DNA of 64,000 nt from Lotus japonicus (Eukaryota; Streptophyta; Magnoliopsida; Fabales; Fabaceae), in assembly GCF_012489685.1 (NCBI RefSeq), contig NC_080044.1, positions 55,791,507 through 55,855,506 of the forward strand. The letters run 5' to 3'. The notes under the pieces are model-generated. The model made no database searches, was not told the DNA's origin, and saw only the letters and a program-made list of their open reading frames with translations. A program made the translations under genes and the position numbers. Positions 55,226 to 64,000 of this stretch are shown here, piece after piece. The stretch's first letter is position 1. Every line of letters begins with the position of its first letter.

Positions 55226-56299
55226 CCTGTCAAATTTGCTTTCCGGGATTTCAGTTTGATCCGATAATTTTTCCGAGTTTAGAATACCCTTAGTTACGGC
55301 TAATTATAGCATAGGAACCAAGTTTGATCGAAGAAAAATCGAACCCCACAATTAACCAAAGTGGCCGAGCCCTATAGGGGAGGAGGAGGAAAATTCCTTT
55401 TTCGAAAACTTGTCCTTTCGCACTAGATTATCGTACCTCGGAGTATGTACTACTTCGTGTAACCTTAGTGAGTATTGATAGCTTAGTTTCCGATAGATTT
55501 TGATAGAAATTATGTGGTTTTTCTCAAAAGGTGCTTTTGAGGAATTCTCTGAAGAACAAGGAGCTGGTTGTGAAGGAACGTTTGAGGAGAACGCTGGAAT
55601 AACTAGAGGTAAGGGCAACTTACCTTGCTAGCTAATGCTTTAGGTGTCGATGAATTCGACTTGATTTACTGTTTATGCACTTGGTTGTGTTTGATTGGAA
55701 AAATGTTTTCTGAGGCTTCGGCTGACAATGTAGATGATGCATCTACTGAATGTTTTGATGATTGACTTACATGCTATGTGCTATGTGAGTAATTTAGGAT
55801 GTGTGATGCATGCTTTATATGCTAAGTGTTACGTGGTTATTGCATAATATGTTGATATATGACATGTTAGTTAATTATGCGTTTGCAATGAAAGCTGAGT
55901 TTCTGAGTAGAGAGAATAGTGGGCAGGTCATGCCGATTTTATTTTGAGAGTTTGGGGAAAGTTTGATAGGACGAATGAGATTCGGGCCTTGCTATGGGTT
56001 TTTCATGGATCGAGACATTCTCTGGAGTCATTTGGGGATTAGGAGATCCCGAGAACTTATAGGATTCGCGATAAGATTAAAAGGATATTCTTTTGTAAAG
56101 AAAACTCATAAGACATTAAACAACCTCTAAAATCTTCAAATAATGATAATAAACTCGAAAGGAAGTTTAGGATGAAGATCTTAGTTTTGGAAAACGAGAA
56201 GTGTCGTCGGATCCAAGCGTTGGGATATTGAGAGGTTTTGAGTATGTTGATACTCTTGTGCTCTGGGAGCAGTTTGTTTAGCCATCCAAGGGATGTGCC

Positions 56300-56460
56300 G
56301 AGGAGCTTCACTGAGGCGTGAGACCTTGTGAATGCGGGATACTCCACTAAGGCGTGAGACCTTGTGGAAAGCATGGATCTTCACTGAGGCGTGAGACCTC
56401 GTGAACAACATGAAGCTTCACTGAGGCGTGAGAGCGAGAATCTTCACTGAGGCGTGAGAC
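56300..56460. repeat. CTTCACTGAGGCGTGAGACC repeat block
   Basis: Five imperfect units of about 30-38 bp share CACTGAGGCGTGAGACCTYGTG. They lie within the part of the 3' LTR that is absent from the 5' LTR. Confidence 0.8.
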
Positions 56461-56480
56461 CTCGTGGAAAGCATGGAGTT

Positions 56481-56790
56481 ACAGTTTATGCCTTCGGGTA
56501 CAGTATACCTTCGGGTACAGTATATCTATATACCTTCGGGTACAGTATACCTTCGGGTACAGTATATCTATATGCCTTCGGGTACAGTATACCTTCGGGT
56601 ACAGTATATCTATATGCCTTCGGGTACAGTATACCTTCGGGTACAGTATATCTATATGCCTTCGGGTACAGTATACCTTCGGGTACAGTATATCTATATG
56701 CCTTCGGGTACAGTTTATACCTTCGGGTACAGTTTATACCTTCGGGTACAGTTTATGCCTTCGGGTACAGTTTATACCTTCGGGTAATTC
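56481..56790. repeat. CCTTCGGGTACAGT minisatellite in 3' LTR
   Basis: A longer version of the 49577-49790 array with a higher-order unit of about 53 bp (two CCTTCGGGTACAGTAT units plus ATCTATATG). The unit number differs between the LTRs. Confidence 0.92.
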
Positions 56791-57815
56791 GGACATCGAC
56801 GGGGGATATGATCGACCGTGAGGTTAGGATCGACCTGTTGATTGTCGGGCATAGCGGAGGGAAAAGTCGACCCACAGGGTTAGGACTGATCCGGCTATGT
56901 CAAGGGTGTAAGTGACACCCGAGGGATTATGGTCGACACAATGCCAGTGTTAGGACCGACTCGATCGTGCCCAGCCTACTTCTTCCGGAATCGTCGAGAT
57001 TGTCGTTGCATGGGCGTATCATGCACTCTAATTATATTCGTTGGGATTTGGATGAGTTAAAGTTGTTAAACATCGTTATGTGTTTTTGATGAGTAGATGC
57101 TGATAAATATCGTTACGTGCTTTGATGACATGCTATGTACTAGAGATTTATAACATGCTATGTTTAAACCTTAGGGTAGACAATGCAAAACTTGTATGTA
57201 TGTATACAACATATATATATATACTCCTTATGCTTTACTTGTTGTATTGTATTCTCTATACTGTCTTCCGTAAGTTGACCCTTGCACGTGCTACCTGTGT
57301 GTGGTGGGCTATGTATGCCCTTTTTGTCAGATGCCGTTGACGAATTGTTCCGTGATGCTTCGTTGTACGGAGAAGACCCGGAGCGAAATGACTACTACTG
57401 AGCTTTCGACGTGGACCCGGACTGAATGCATGACCAGATGAGGGTCGATGATGGAAGTATAGGGGATGGGTGTTTAGAGTCTACTAAGGTTGGGTGTTAG
57501 TGTCATAGCTTTGACTTATTCTATTTTGAGGGCTTGTGTTGCTGACACTTGACCTATCATTTTGGGATTGTACATTTTGCCTACGGGCGTTACACTTTTC
57601 TACTTTCCGTCACTGGAGGTTACTCGTGACGAGGTTGCTACATACAGCGGGGGCTGTATTTATATTGTATATTAGTTCTATTGCTTTTTGCATTTGGGTT
57701 TTATCTATTTCAGTTTGTCTTAGTTATCATCGGAAAAAAAATAATAATTCACGTTTTCCGCTTTAAGTTTCTTTTTGGTTACTAAAGTGACGCCACCGAA
57801 ATCGGGGTGTTACAC

Positions 57816-58091
57816 TGTTAGAGTCTCACATTGGCTAGAGATGTGGCCAAGCAATTGCTTATATATGGTTGTGCAAACCTTAACTCTTGAGCTAGCTTTT
57901 GGATTGAGTTAGACCTCCTTTATGGTATCAGAGCTGCTGGTTGTTTGACCATGGGCCTGGGCCCCTATCCTAGATCCATTTGTTGTGGAGACCTCCCATA
58001 TTTGGGCCACCCGTTTCATTCCACGCTCCAGATGTTCTACACTAAACCTTAACTCTTGAGCTAGCTTTTGGGTTAAGTAAGGCCTCCTTCA
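57816..58091 (+). mobile_element. TRIM family A copy inside UGT exon 1, TSD GTAAC
   Basis: The 5' LTR (57816-57922) begins TGTTAGAGTCTCACATTGG, followed at once by the primer site TGGTATCAGAGC (57923-57934). The 3' LTR is shortened to about 58045-58091. GTAAC follows at 58092-58096, and its partner is at 48037-48041, on the other side of the 9.8-kb element that later inserted at the TRIM edge. It is related to the element at 3316-3665. Confidence 0.9.
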
Positions 58092-58617
58092 GTAACCATG
58101 GTGGTTCTGACTCCTTTGGTGCTCAGGAGTTTGGCAAATTGAAGCATTGGATTTATGTGGCCTTGGCTTGGGTATGGAATCATTAACACATGCCTACAAG
58201 CATTCTCCGTGCTCTTTTTCTCTTCCATCACCTTTGTGTTGACACAAGCACAAAGAGAACTGAATTATGTTGGAGGGGATGATGTTGAAATGATTTGAGC
58301 AACACATCTATTTATAACGCAAAATGTTTGGTGGACAGCAAGTAGGTGCAGATACCTGGAGTAAAATGATGAAATGGAAGAGAGGTAGTGGACGTGGTAT
58401 ATGATTTGATGTGATAAGAAAAGTTAGAGAGAAAAATGCGATGTATGTGGATGTATACCCTTTTGAGTGCTTATAAATCATAACTAATCTATAAATATAA
58501 TTTTTGAAACGCAAATTGCAAACTGTGGGCTGGTTTATCAGTCTTTATTTAACGTATGAGTCATTTGTAATTGTATGCTTAGTTGCATTTGTGGTAAGTT
58601 ATTCTATATTTTATTTT

Positions 58618-58852
58618 AGGCTTAATAGCTCTTTTGGTTCCTCATTTATCACGATTTTACACTTTTGATCCTTAATAAAAAAATTAGCACTTTTGGTCCT
58701 CCACATTGCTTACTTTTTGCAAAAATGATCTCTATTTGGGACTAAAACGGAAAAAATGTGTAAATGTGAGGGACTAATTTTATTAATTTTTTCTGGAGGG
58801 ACCAAAAGTGAAAAATCGTGATAAGCGAGGGACCAAAAGAGCTATTAAGCCT
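58618..58852. mobile_element. MITE-like element with ~50-bp terminal inverted repeats
   Basis: The ends AGGCTTAATAGCTCTTTTGG and its inverted partner CCAAAAGAGCTATTAAGCCT extend as inverted repeats of about 50 bp. The element is 235 bp and non-coding. No clear target duplication is seen, so the superfamily is not assigned. Confidence 0.8.
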
Positions 58853-60134
58853 TTGTTTTATTTCTAAAATAAAAAACTCTCACATTATTTTATTTTTTTT
58901 GAAATAAAAAACTCTCACATTATGAGTTAAATGTATTGAACTTTCAATTTTCTTTACTATGGAAATACCGAAAAATTTCTCCTTAGAAAGGAAAACCATT
59001 TTGAAATAGATAAATAATTTATTCAAACACATGTAAAATGAATCACTAGATCACATCACATATATGAGGTGTCTTGTGGATGTGCAAATAGCATGCAAAG
59101 ATTTAAATATCACGAATGTTCCAGTGAGTATAACATAATAACAATCTTATGTAGACTTCAAACAGCACACAGATACCCCACATATCACACGACATCATAT
59201 ATCTTCTTTTCCCTCTCAAGGTTTTACATCAATTAGGTGTATAACCAACATTTTCAGAAACTATCTCAACTCTAAAACTACATGTAGATATCCAACATGC
59301 TAGTCCCCACATTTTTGGTTTTACTCTCAACCCACATTGATGTGAAAAATAAGTTGACGACTTTTTAGTACAAACATCTTGAACGATAGAGATGATCGAA
59401 TAAATTAACTCTCAACCCACGTAGATGTTAAAGTGAACTTTTTGTCACAAACTATTTTTTTCACTTAACCTATCATCAAGGACTCTTCTCCACGTCCACG
59501 AAGCGGTGATACTGAATACTGATAATTATAGAGATCATATATTGTTCTTTTCATAGGACCACAGAGGAGTTTGTTCACCTTAAAATTACTTGTAGCCACA
59601 TATTTGTTTGGCGTTTGTCAAGTGATCAACGCAGAGATGAAAATATCTAGCCAAAATTCCTTAATTTTTGAATTCAAATTAGATTAGAAAATGTTTATAC
59701 AAAATTTCCCCAAAGGTCAATAAATGATAGGGATTAATAATTGTTAACATTTGTACAATTTTTTGTAGTAATAGCAAAAAATGATAGCGGAATTTACAAT
59801 CGATTACTCAATGCTTGTCACTATACCTCCTAGATCCCCCTTCACGTCCAATTGAACCAGTTGTTAGCAATTTCCTACTTATTTTCAGCTATTTCCTTTC
59901 CCACTTTGCTTAAATGGTTACAAGTATACTCCTATAGTGCCACTTTCTATGTACACAAAACACCCCGAGGGCCCTCTGCAATCATGGCACATCATATTGG
60001 AATTTGTTAGACCAAGCATTTTTGTACACAGGTCTCCCTCTTTCTTCGTTACAACAAATGACATGACATTCCCATCAGGAATTGAATCTCAATGCTCTGA
60101 AGCAGTCCCCTCATGTAAGAAACATCAACCACAG
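58853..60134. other. Intergenic region between UGT and DEK1
   Basis: AT-rich, without supported genes. The part 59930-60134 is more complex and may be the last 3' UTR exon of DEK1 on the minus strand. Confidence 0.4.
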
Positions 60135-60424
60135 GCTGTGAAAACATAAACATGAATGTTAGAAAACATCAATTGATTGGAGATCCTTCTATAATTCATT
60201 CTTAAGCCAGAATCAATTCTGAGAATGAGAAGAAGCTAATACAGAATTGATTCTGATAAAAAATAAGCCGATACAAAGATGCTAATACAGACTACTACTA
60301 TATGAAATTCGGAGAGAAAATTACCAGTGATCTAAGCAGCTTCAGCAGTGCAAGCGCACCCGAGAACCCGAGCAAAGAAACTTATCAAGAGGACAAGATA
60401 CAACAGGTAAGGTGTCCCTATGCA
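60135..60424 (-). other. Possible DEK1 3' UTR with intron
   Basis: On the minus strand an exon-like 3' UTR runs from the stop to TCACTG, followed by GTAATTTTC (donor at 60323-60324). TTTTCACAG ending at 60136 gives an acceptor. The intron would be 60136-60324. This is inferred from splice-site consensus only. Confidence 0.3.
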
Positions 60425-63098
60425 CTACAAAGCTTCCAGATTTATTGATGCCTTGGTGAAAACAGAAAGTACAAAGGGTGCTTCTTCCCCAGGATGTATA
60501 GTAGTAGGGACTATAGTGTATCCCTTAGGCTCAGGTTCCAGAACCATTTCACAGGATATTTCTCGAGAGTTAACATAGTCTGTCCCACCAACTGATTCAT
60601 GTAGGTATATATTGTACGCAGCACGCCAGCCACGTGTTTTGAGTATCCTCATTCCAATGTAGAACATCAGTGAGTCGTGACTGGATTGGTAGTTTCTGAA
60701 ACCAGCACTAGTTCTTGAAAATCCCACACCCTGTAAAAATAAAATAAGGTTTTAAAGAAATTCGAAGGAAATGTTTTTTTCCCAATGAATGCATTACTGA
60801 ATATCTAATACCATTAATACCTGAATTGATGTAATGAATACATGAATTGGATGTGATGCATCTTGACCAGTTGCAGTCAGTCTGAACTGTGGATTTTGAT
60901 TCCATGTGTCATAATCCTGACAACCCCCAGCACTATAGCCACGCCATTGACCATGAACAGAATGACGCATCTCCGATGGATAGATTCGGCAAATATATAT
61001 CGATCGAAAATGAATTTGAAAATCTTGCCAGGACATCCAGAATATACCATCTTTTGACTGTTACAAAAAGTGAAAAAATAAGGATTGAAGGGTAACTTGT
61101 CAGTAAATAAATGTTAATAACACTGGCCGAGAGCAAATAGCCTGCTCATACATAAAGCTAAGGAGTCGAAGCATATGACAAACCCACAACAGTAAGGCAT
61201 TAACAATACCTGAGAAACATGCTTCAGCTTGTGCTTTATCCTATCTGTCCATTCAGGTGATGAGTCAGACCAGGGACCATTCCACTCAACTTCATTGGCC
61301 CATGGATTTCGGATCTGAACAAGTTTATGACCATCTACCTCTCTTACCTAAAATTGTATGACAGCAATGATCACTGAAAATCATTAGGATTGGCAAGAAC
61401 CAACAGGTTTAAGTAGTAAGGTATTTCTATATCAAATACAACTTCTCATAGGAGCAATTCGGCTTGAGCTTGAATAATGTACAAACCCACCTCAACGTAA
61501 TGCAGATATTCAATTTTTTTATTTAAAAGAATGAGGGTAGCAAGGATCAAACTCCACTTGATCATTTAGACTTTATTTATATTCCATGTCAAGGACCAAT
61601 TCTCCTAAAATCTTAAGCCGTTTGGTGGACGATTATGAATGGCCTTATTATGCCTAACAAGGATGACGAATACAATCAGTATAAAAAGTTATCCCATTAC
61701 CTGCAGTATTGAGTATGCATGTCCTTGCACAATGCCACTAGAAGATATGTGCACATCTGAACCTGAAGGACTTCCTGCACCTAGCAGAAAACCTTCTTGC
61801 TTGAAGCGTAACAATTGAGACCACAATCTACCACTTGCAAGGTCAATCTGGGCTTCACCACTTCTCATGTCAATTTCCTCCCCAGAACCCCCAGTTAGAT
61901 CAACCAAAGCATCCTGAACAAGCCCGCCTTCTAGTGCTTCATAAGAACCATGCAACTTAGCATATGCCTTCTCCAATATGGAAACCCAAAGTTAATAACC
62001 TTTCTTACTAGTAGCAAATGCAGGTTTACCCGGTGATTCACATGGAATCCAATCATCAACCACAACCGGGATCCAGTCACCCTAGATATAAACCAGAAGG
62101 TGCAATGACTAAGATGTCAAAATCATAGGAAACTATGGCAAACATACAACTAGAAACAACATGGAGCCGATATGAAAATGTCATTGTCAGGTACCTCAGA
62201 TCATATATGTAGGATATTAAATGTCAACTTGTCAAGACAAGTATTTTATGAGTAAAGTAAATGAAAGCAACGCAAAACCATGTGTCACCAACAATGCAGA
62301 AGAGAAAACTCTAATGATATACTTTCATATTTAAGAGCCCTAAGCCCCTAACATCATTGTTAACCACTGAGTTACACATCACTATACCTATATATATGTA
62401 CTGAAAAAAGGAATTCATTAAACAACTTTAGGGCTAATGGCGCCTTTACATCTTCTAGAAGTGGATCGAGATGTTACCTTCCAGAACTTTACAGGTGATG
62501 CAAGTGATGTACAGAAGCAAAGCGACAACACAACAACTACATTCTTTATCAAAAAATTGATAAAGTTCTTCCAATTAGATGAAGGTGACTTAGATGATAG
62601 TTTATTCTCAAGTATCCTTCGAGAATATTTTTCCCTGCTATAATGAATCTATCTTGAAAACTATTCATCAATGGAATAATTTTATGTTCTTTTCTACCAA
62701 AAGCTTCGCTATAAACTGCTTCAAATCACATCATTGTTTAGGTTAAGCAGCTAAACCAAGATAATCAAATAAATCTTCAATTTATATTAATTTTTTGGGC
62801 AAGCACAGATGGTTATTTAGTTGTAAGTTTTAACAATCATGTTACTAGCCTCTCTGAGAACAGAGAAAAAGCAAAACAAAGCTAAAAGTTCATCAGTGTT
62901 TGAAGTTCAAAACATCATAAATTCATAATAATTGCAAGTCATTTTGAAAACACTATCCAGATACAGCATGAACAAGAGATCAACAATAAGAAAGTGAACT
63001 CTTCTTATATGCTAATTACCTGAACACAAAAGCGAACGGTGTATATTCCCTCCTCATTATATTCTGGAGTGATGATCACCTCTGATATACGTGAAACC
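60425..63098 (-). pseudogene. DEK1: DEK1 calpain-type cysteine protease, 3' part, with stop and LTR truncation
   Basis: DEK1 is a plasma-membrane protein with a cytosolic calpain domain controlling epidermal fate. Exons seen: 63020-63098 (VSRISEVIITPEYNEEGIYT to FCVQ), 61701-62081 (DWIPVVVDDWIPCES to GHAYSILQ), 61210-61347 (VREVDGHKLVQIRNPWANEV to KHVSQ), 60821-61057 (SKDGIFWMSWQDF to ITSIQ) and 60425-60730 (GVGFSRTSAGFRNYQSSHDS to INLEAL, stop). All are GT-AG and phases agree. The catalytic His (QGHAYS) and Asn (QIRNPW) are present. A TAA at 61992-61994 replaces a conserved Glu codon before LWVS. The segment with the catalytic Cys and the membrane domain is absent: a long LTR cuts the exon at 63099. 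I infer a pseudogene. Confidence 0.93.
62082..63019 (-). other. DEK1 intron
   Basis: 938 bp between two DEK1 exons with a GTAATTAGC donor and a TATATCTAG acceptor. I see no nested element; a small plus-strand frame at 62437-62643 has no support. Confidence 0.7.
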
Positions 63099-64000
63099 TG
63101 TAACACCCCGATTTCGGTGGCGTCACTTTAGTAACCAAAAGTAAACTTAATGCGGAAAAACGTGAATATTTTTTTTTTGATAATAACTAAGACAAGACTG
63201 AATTAAATAAAACCCAAATGCGAAAAGTAATAAAACTAATATACAATATATAAACAGCCCCCGCTGTAAGTAACAACCTCGTCACGAGTAACCTCCAGTG
63301 ACGGAAAGAAAAGTGCAACGCCCGTAGGCAATATATACAAACCAAATGAAAAGGTGAAGTGCCCGCAACACTATCCCTCAAAACTGAGAATCAGCTGACC
63401 CAATGGCCTGAAAATAAGACCTCCTAAGTCCAACCAACTCTCTGTGATTCCCGTAAGGAAACCACACAAAAAGCTATAGGCGGATCTACCCTGTCCCCTA
63501 AGTAACAAATGAAGCAAGACTGTCAGAGCTAAACTCTACTCCTACACTAATCCTAACTCGAGGAGCTCATGCCAACACCCACAACTATGTGTCAGCATGA
63601 TCGTCGTCTGAATCAGAATCCAGAACGACCAAGTCTATCAACCCTATCCGTCCTCCCCTCGCACCCGCAACGCTCTCCGATGCTGGACTCACGGGCTTAG
63701 GGCCCGAACCCTGATCATCAATGATCGCAACGGAGGGTGCACTAGACCCTGCCGAAGGCACTCCCACTGGAATCTCCTCTGAGGGATCCTCCTCCTCTGA
63801 AGATGACGGTGGCGGCGGTGCTCCTCCAAGACCTGGTCCACAGTGAACGCCCGGTGGCAAGTTGAAGCTGATAGAGCATCGCCTCAACACTCCTGACCTC
63901 AAGAGTCCTCCACTATCCACGTGGTCCTCCATGATACGCCCCGAATACGTCGCTCGGTGGCTCGCGGGGTCAACCACCCACGACCCGGGGTCGTCCTGGT
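63099..64000 (-). mobile_element. Long LTR of Ty3-gypsy, 3' end, runs out of window
   Basis: Plus strand TGTAACACCCCGATTTCGG starts at 63099 and is the reverse complement of the LTR end at 50808 and 57814, including the following GACGCCACTTTAG-type block (GTGGCGTCACTTTAG). Homology to the 48046 family fades beyond about 63400. The minus-strand frame 63585-63977 (Pro/Ser/Glu/Asp-rich, ending DSDSDDDHADT) has no family I know. The element interrupts DEK1; its other end is outside the window. Confidence 0.85.

Larger units (their letters stand above)
48046..57814 (+). mobile_element. Non-autonomous long-LTR Ty3-gypsy (Tekay/Del-like), TSD CTGTT
   Basis: LTRs at 48046-50808 and 53690-57814 start TGTAAGACCCAAG and end CGGGGTGTTACA. 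CTGTT flanks the whole element (48041-48045 and 57815-57819). The primer site TGGTATCAGAGC is at 50812-50823. The internal region is only 2.9 kb: an open gag, then decayed sequence and a chromodomain-like remnant, with no protease, RT or RNase H. The first ~1.5 kb of the two LTRs is almost identical, so the insertion is fairly young. Mobilisation by a complete relative in trans is inferred. Confidence 0.93.
53690..57814 (+). repeat. Tekay/Del-like 3' LTR (4125 bp) with TRIM inside
   Basis: It is preceded by the purine-rich TTTTTGGAGGGTAGTAA. It contains TRIM family C copy 2 (54862-55225), a CTTCACTGAGGCGTGAGACC repeat block (56300-56460) and a CCTTCGGGTACAGT minisatellite (56481-56790). Near the start it is almost identical to the 5' LTR. 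Confidence 0.92.
47010..58228 (-). pseudogene. UGT74-like UDP-glucosyltransferase, split by nested insertions and 3' truncated
   Basis: Family 1 plant UGTs transfer glucose from UDP-glucose to small molecules in the cytosol. Three pieces are seen: exon 1a 58092-58228 (starts [20 protein letters not shown], then [20 protein letters not shown] with the conserved His), exon 1b 47505-48041 (FISKTMHLHSSSLLPNSIQF to NSFYKLEDQ), and exon 2 47010-47286 (VVDAMSKLCPFVTIGPTVPS to FHFLWVIP). The intron 47287-47504 is GT-AG. Exon 1 is broken by a TRIM with TSD GTAAC, which is broken in turn by a 9.8-kb retrotransposon. The C-terminal third, including the PSPG UDP-sugar-binding box, is missing, replaced by an LTR at 47009. 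The UGT74 assignment rests on overall motif style. Confidence 0.9.

Noticed and set aside
49577..56790. CRISPR-like spaced repeats
   Set aside because: Units are directly tandem with no unique spacers, lie in plant LTRs, and no cas genes exist in this eukaryotic DNA.
62437..62643. 68-codon plus-strand ORF
   Set aside because: It lies in a DEK1 intron; no similarity, no regulatory signals and ordinary length for chance.

Overview
This is plant nuclear DNA from a eudicot. The evidence is many-exon genes with GT-AG introns, plant DDB1, UGT74-type and DEK1 sequences, and a dense load of plant LTR retrotransposons, TRIMs, a LINE and MITE-like repeats. A legume is my best guess, because the copia element is SIRE1/Sirevirus-like with an env-like ORF and the TRIM and LTR styles fit; this is inference, and I cannot name the species. 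No host gene in the window looks functional. The picture is a repeat-rich, probably pericentromeric block in which three single-copy-type genes have decayed.

Layout. 1-14353 (-): most of a DDB1 (DNA damage-binding protein 1) gene, about 870 of roughly 1090 codons in 17 recognisable exons. It has an in-frame stop in exon 3, a missing exon, a broken splice acceptor, a one-base exon deletion and an intron swollen to 6.4 kb by two TRIMs, a 3.25-kb solo LTR and a deleted chromovirus. 14562-18190: a fold-back repeat, a rearranged Cassandra element with its 5S rRNA-like module, GC-rich repeat DNA and unassigned AT-rich sequence. 18190-20668 (-): a decayed L1-type LINE. 20669-32195 (-): an almost full-length Sirevirus with gag-pol, env-like ORF, repeated polypurine tracts, and a small opposite-strand gene with its own TATA box and poly(A) signal. 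32196-39045 (+): a 5'-truncated Athila-like gypsy element containing a reverse-oriented solo LTR of its own family. 39046-46520 (+): a Retand/Tat-like gypsy element, itself split by a 3.5-kb solo LTR. 46520-47009 (-): the LTR and PBS end of another gypsy element, cutting off a UGT gene.

47010-58228 (-): a UGT74-like glucosyltransferase gene split inside exon 1 by a TRIM (TSD GTAAC). The TRIM is in turn split at its edge by a 9.8-kb non-autonomous Tekay/Del-like element (TSD CTGTT), whose 3' LTR carries a further TRIM (TSD CCTGT). 60425-63098 (-): the 3' end of a DEK1 calpain gene with an in-frame stop, cut off by another long LTR that runs out of the window.

The genes do not act together. 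The interest lies in the mobile DNA. Two copies of a 364-bp TRIM differ by a single base as read by eye and have identical LTRs. They carry a pol III-like A box at the LTR end and a B-box-like sequence just inside the element, flanking the primer-binding site. The Sirevirus antisense mini-gene is the second most notable item. Insertion order can be read directly from target-site duplications in many places.
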